Below, piece by piece: positions 59,799 to 64,000 of a DNA stretch of 64,000 nucleotides. Source of the DNA: Agrocybe praecox (Eukaryota > Basidiomycota > Agaricomycetes > Agaricales > Agrocybaceae). The notes under the pieces were generated by a model. The model saw nothing but the letters and a program-made list of their open reading frames with translations, searched no databases and was not told the DNA's origin. The translations under genes were made by a program, and so were the position numbers. Positions within the stretch are counted from its first letter, which is position 1. Every line of letters begins with the position of its first letter. The stretch covers positions 3,100,001 through 3,164,000 of the forward strand of contig OZ024840.1 in the NCBI GenBank assembly GCA_964017145.1, written 5' to 3'.

Positions 59799-62700
59799 CT
59801 AGTTATCAAAGGGCTCCTGGCTTTGCAAAGTCAACACTGTCACGCTCATTGCTGGGAAGGTATAATTGAACCTATCCGCGAAAGGGATGGCAGCACTCCA
59901 GTAAACTGGGATAATTTGATCTGGATTATCAAGTGTATTGGAGATGTTGAATTCTCCGGAAATCGGACTGAGGACTGGACTGCTGATCGAAGTAGTGGCT
60001 ATAAACCCTGTGGAGGCGAAATCCAAGAAGATATTTGCTGTGAGATCGGCAGTACCGGCATTTGCGACCTTCGGGTATTGGTATATCATCAGTGGGCGCT
60101 TGCAATTCTTCATAAACAAGACTGCTACCTTCAAGAAAACAGCATTTGTTGCGTTGTCTGCACTCGCTACCCAGTACAAAGGTGCGCTATCGGCTGTGGA
60201 TACGGGCGATGTTTGTAGAACGTGAGTACCGCGATTGATGCTGAACATCTTCCATTCCGAACATCAGACGAGATCAGCCAAAAGGTATGTCTAATACTCA
60301 CTTGTTGCACGTAATAAGACGTCGATTTGACAAGCCTGCTTGCATCATATGTTACAATATCTGGGGTCCATTGATAGCTCTTGATATGTTGCAAGCTACA
60401 TTAAATAGCCTGAGTGATAAGCTGATAGCTCTTTTGACATTACTTACCTGGGAGCATCTAGTATATCGATTAATGATCAAGGAACAGATAATATCAACTC
60501 CAAAGAAACTCACAAGCCGAAGCAAATACGACGTCCGAATTGCGCTCCATTCCAGTCATGAAGGCAGCTTCGGCAACCGAGCCTTCGAGAGTCGGAAATG
60601 CCAAACGGCCACTAGGAAGATCTCCCAAAGCGTTATTATCATTCGTCGATGTCACTGAACGATAATCTTTTTTAAGAAATAACAAAACAAAAAAAAAGAG
60701 TAAAAACCGAACCTGCGTATTCTCCTGCGGAAGATGTCCAGAACAGACACTCAGGTCTGTATAATCTTTCTTATAGTTTTGGTACGTACCAATGAAGTAC
60801 TGCGTTCCATTTCGCGGGTAATCATCGAACCAGAAGGCATTGGTAGTGAACCAGGAGGGTGAATTGTATTGATGGAAGTCAACTGAAATTGATTCAGTAA
60901 GGGATATATGCAAGCTTTCTGGACTACACACTCTTTCTATACGCCGGCGTTAGCGCAGTGGAGGGCAAAGTAGTGGCAAGGAATTCCATATTGGGATATT
61001 TTGCACTAATGGCATCTACGAAAGCCTTCCATCGGTACGCAGCATATCTAGAGAAGATGAGATATAGCAGTCTAATATTTTCCTACTGTCACTCACGACT
61101 CAGGTTGAAACTAGGGAAAACAAGTGTTCAGTAAGGAATAGTAACCCTAAAATAACAAAACAAAAAAAAAAAAAAAAAAAAAAAGGAATAGTAAAATAAA
61201 AGGTTTAATGTGCACACTAACCTGATCTTCATTTCCGCTTTTGTTTTCGTATGAGTCTCAATATTTTCCTTACAAAAAAAATATGGACATACATTTCAAT
61301 ATATTTCAACGTGTAGGGTTCTTCCCTCCCCAAACTTGCCCTAAGCTGCCCGTACTTTGTCGTTTTAGGATCGCCAACAATGAATTCTATTTCGTTGAGA
61401 ACATCGTCGACATACGGTTGCAAGTCTTCTTCTGGTACAATAGGCCATGTTGATAAATCGGAATAATTGGCAGTCGCTATTCCTGACCATACGCCTAAAC
61501 ACTACCTCAGGCAAAAGGTAAGGGTCGCGTAAATTATGAAACAAACCTAAAATAGGCTCCTAAAGTATTACTTGTTAACATACACGATCATCCAACGACT
61601 ATGTTTACTCACTGCTTCCAGGTCTTCGACCCAGTTCAGATATTCCAGCAATCCAAGCCCGTCGGTATTGGGATATCCTGAGAACGAGAAACAGTCCCAA
61701 AAATCAGCTCACCGCCATGAGTTGAAAGATACGATTTGTTTACCCCAATCTGCAATTCTTCCTGGTCGATCCTCGAGACTAGAATTGATCTCAGCTTCAA
61801 AAAAAAAAATCGTGCCGTGACATATTTACCGGCCGATTGTTTCGTTCCACTTCCAACGGGCGTCGAAGCTCGTACCCTGAGGAAACACACGCCCGTTCAG
61901 CTAGCAAAAATCTATCACATGAAAGCGTCTAGTACCTCAATATTATTTCCTCCGGGAAAACGCCAGACGCCAGGTTGAGTTGACGCAAGTGTCTCTGCTA
62001 GATCGATACGCATGCCATTCTCGCGGCCTCGGAAGGTTGGCGGGAACAAAGAAAACATCCCGAAATAAATGATTTGACCAGCAGCTGACTTTCCATCCAC
62101 AATGACGTTAAAAACATTGTCATCATTTGGTGCAGATTCCGTTGGTTCAAATTGGAATGAAAATTTCTTCCAGTCCTTAGTTATGCCATTTACAGTCACT
62201 GAAGAAAACACGGTTCCTTGTGCAGATTTTAAAGACGCCGTGATAGGACCCGAGAACTTATCCGCCTTAGCATAAAAAGATCCTGTATATGTCCATCCCT
62301 TCTGTACTTTGATACCTAAAACAGAGTAGAACAGTCAGATGACAAGAAGCTTTCTTTTGATCAGGAGGCGTCTCACCCCAGTATCCAGTATTTTCGAATC
62401 CGATTGCGCCGCTCACAACTTTCGGAATCTGCACTTTCAAGCTGTTTGGAAGGGCAGAAGATACCCCTTTCGTATCAGATACAACAGAAAGCCGGGGTCC
62501 ATTGAAGGGTTGCCATGAGTTCAATCTGCCAGGCATATGGCATCAAGGTTGAGAAGAGGCAACCTGAACTTGAGAAATACTGACGAATTTGTAGTCCCTG
62601 GGATGACACGCTGAAATGCACGGTTTTGAAGCAATTCACCTATAAGGCACGGGCTAGGTTAGATGAACAGATAGAAAGTAATCATGGAAATTACTCACCA

Positions 62701-62991
62701 TACAATCCTCCATCTCCACTATGTAAGATCGTTGGATCAAGTTCAATGGTTCAGAATTAACAACTCCAAAATTAAAAACCTGTGATTTATATCCTGGATG
62801 GCTAATCAGGGAATCAGATCGATCTCCTTCAAAAGAATACACACCTCCCACATATATCCATACAATGTAGTTGGGATTTCATGTGTGACAGCCGCATGAA
62901 TACGTAAATCAAGTGCGTTGGGTGCAATCAGGGTAGCTGCCGTCTTCGAGGCGATCCATAAAGTATAAAAGAGTAGTGCTGACTTCTTCAT
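59799..62991 (-). CDS. Secreted alpha-L-arabinofuranosidase, family GH51
   Basis: Releases arabinose from plant hemicellulose and pectin. A signal peptide (MKKSALLFYTLWIASKTAA) is followed by the GH51 start LYGYMWEDINHSGDGGLYGE and LLQNRAFQRV, a jelly-roll-like part (LNSWQPFNGPRLSVV, GWTYTGSFYAKADKFSGPIT), PGVWRFPGGNNIEGTSFDAR, NTDGLGLLEYLNWVEDL, the acid/base motif EIGNEDQF (near 61225), YRWKAFVDAISAKYPNMEFL, VDFHQYN-type residues and the nucleophile motif IGEYA (near 60720). The C-terminal beta domain ends LTLQSQEPFDN. About 14 introns are needed; each joins in phase. One intron holds a poly(A) insertion. All catalytic motifs are present, so it is likely functional. Confidence 0.9.
61133..61194 (+). 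mobile_element. Small poly(A)-tailed insertion with target-site duplication
   Basis: AAGGAATAGTAA occurs at 61133-61144 and again at 61183-61194. Between them is CCCTAAAATAACAAAAC followed by about 21 A. A direct 12-bp repeat flanking a short stub with a poly(A) tail is the mark of LINE-mediated insertion of a truncated RNA. The insertion lies in an intron of the GH51 gene, antisense to it. Low complexity makes it less certain. Confidence 0.45.
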
Positions 62992-63780
62992 GTTCGTTGG
63001 GTAGTTAAATTTCACGCATGTGGCCATAATTTATATAAGCTTCTTCCCCGGACCGCATTTATGGCAGGTTAAAGAAAGTGAACCAAGGACATGAGCATGC
63101 CTAAGTTCCAGCGGTCCGAGAGTTGGATTCCCTGTCTTCTCAAGATTGTTAAATGCTACAAGATGTCAAACTTCGGTCACATGTAATAAAGTGGGTATTC
63201 GCCAGTGGGCTAGATATTCCGATGGATAGCATCCGAGTAGTACTTACAGCAGACCCAGCCACTCTCTTTGCGATAACTATGGTGTTCCTTGCACTTACTG
63301 AGTTGACGTTTCACGGTGAAATTATGACATTGAGTAGATATAGAAGTCATCGCCGCGTTCTTCAACTTCTAGGCAGATCGCAGAAGACCGAAGAAGCTGT
63401 CTGCTTCAAAAAGGGAGTGGAGGAAGAGGCAAAAACCACACGTTTCTGTTGGAATTGTTTCTAAATTTGGTCAAGAAAGTGAGCGCACGTGAGTGTTTGA
63501 CGCGACGCGTCACTAGCGTGCTGTCACACTGCTCCGGCACATCGGCAAATTGATGCACAGATGACCCAGGTCCATTTCAAACACCAACTTCTACCAGACT
63601 TACTTCTTCACTTATTTCTAGAGCGATCCAGCAACTTCTTAGGGTCTTATGGGTATGCATATAGACTCTCTAGATATCATAAGGAACCTCATTATAAATA
63701 CGGCTAACATATTAAACTAGGTTCGTTGAATCTCTTTCCAATCTCTTCACCAGAGACGCCTGCTCACCTTGCAGTCGAAC
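62992..63780. other. Divergent intergenic region, GH51 and secreted-protein gene
   Basis: 789 bp. On the minus strand TATATAAA lies at about 63030-63037, about 40 bp upstream of the GH51 ATG. A 103-codon ORF (63153-63464, +) has no motif and is not called. The right end is the promoter of the next gene. Confidence 0.45.
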
Positions 63781-64000
63781 ATGTTCGTCCTACCATCCTT
63801 ACTTTAATTATCAATATTTTGACTTTCCTCATTATATCAGGTTCAAATTCTACCTTGGGGGCTTTGCGCTTCTAAACGTTGTGCTCATTGGCCACCCGGT
63901 TTTTGCACAGACAAATACTCTTGGTCTTGCGGATGGATTCTTGTCGTTTAATACCTCTACATTTGCGATTCAATTCGTAAAGGATTCACAAACGCTTTAT
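63781..64000 (+). CDS. Secreted protein, 5' end only (glycosidase-like, DUF5695-type)
   Basis: Runs off the window. The only good signal peptide frame (MFKFYLGGFALLNVVLIG-HPVFAQ) needs an ATG whose last base comes from the next exon: AT at 63781-63782, intron 63783-63840 (GTTCGT..AG), then G at 63841. The mature start TNTLGLADGFLSFNTSTFAI and QFVKDSQTLY resembles mushroom proteins with a six-hairpin glycosidase-like (DUF5695) domain, as I recall them. Substrate is unknown. Confidence 0.5.

Noticed and set aside
63153..63464. Plus-strand 103-codon ORF between GH51 and the last gene
   Set aside because: No motif and it lies in promoter DNA of two flanking genes.

Overview
The window is nuclear DNA of a filamentous basidiomycete, most likely an Agaricomycete. 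Genes lie densely on both strands and are cut by many 45-70 bp GT-AG introns. The gene set is fungal (POM152, the DASH subunit ASK1, a class IV chitin synthase, WHI2, PAN5). Several proteins match families I know mainly from mushrooms: a GT-like family with an O-fucosyltransferase-type C-terminus, CorA-like proteins, and a small GH17 family. No database search was possible. All names come from reading translated exons and splice sites by eye, and exon borders are inferred from phase-consistent GT..AG pairs.

Layout. 1-1471 is the 3' part of a SAM-dependent methyltransferase. 1706-4851 is a WD40 U3 snoRNP protein (NAN1/WDR75). 5059-6870 (-) is an F-box protein. 7909-10294 (-) is a PB1 to UBA-like, autophagy-adaptor-like protein. 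10725-11912 is ketopantoate reductase, followed by a mixed-frame gene remnant. 12790-14569 (-) and 14837-16212 (+) are a head-to-head pair: an O-fucosyltransferase-like enzyme and a nucleotide-sugar transporter. 17436-19469 is an HxxxD acyltransferase. 19736-19989 (-) is a 47-residue membrane microprotein. 20454-22746 (-) is a TBC protein that appears to lack both catalytic fingers, divergent from a gamma-tubulin complex component (22899-25126). 25248/25456-26668 is inorganic pyrophosphatase with a possible mitochondrial extension. 26858-31466 (-) is POM152. 31881-32978 is a dead-RNase III/dsRBD protein. 33244-33986 (-) is a tail-anchored thioredoxin. 34207-36791 is a CorA-like protein with one apparent frameshift. 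37522-41729 is a large disordered protein. 42245-43535 (-) is a Sec14-like protein, divergent from chitin synthase (43927-48513). 48969-50162 is WHI2. 50740-53000 is an unknown protein. 53990-55366 is a GH17 pseudogene. 55631-56930 is an unknown protein. 57351-59532 (-) is ASK1. 59799-62991 (-) is a secreted GH51 arabinofuranosidase. 63781 to the end is the start of a secreted protein.

Most genes are unrelated housekeeping genes. The clearest functional grouping is the divergent glycosyltransferase/nucleotide-sugar transporter pair. Two wall-related genes (chitin synthase, GH17) and one plant-polysaccharide enzyme (GH51) fit a saprotrophic or plant-associated fungus. I saw no CRISPR array, rRNA or tRNA, and no full-length transposon. 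One small poly(A)-tailed insertion with a target-site duplication sits in an intron of the GH51 gene.
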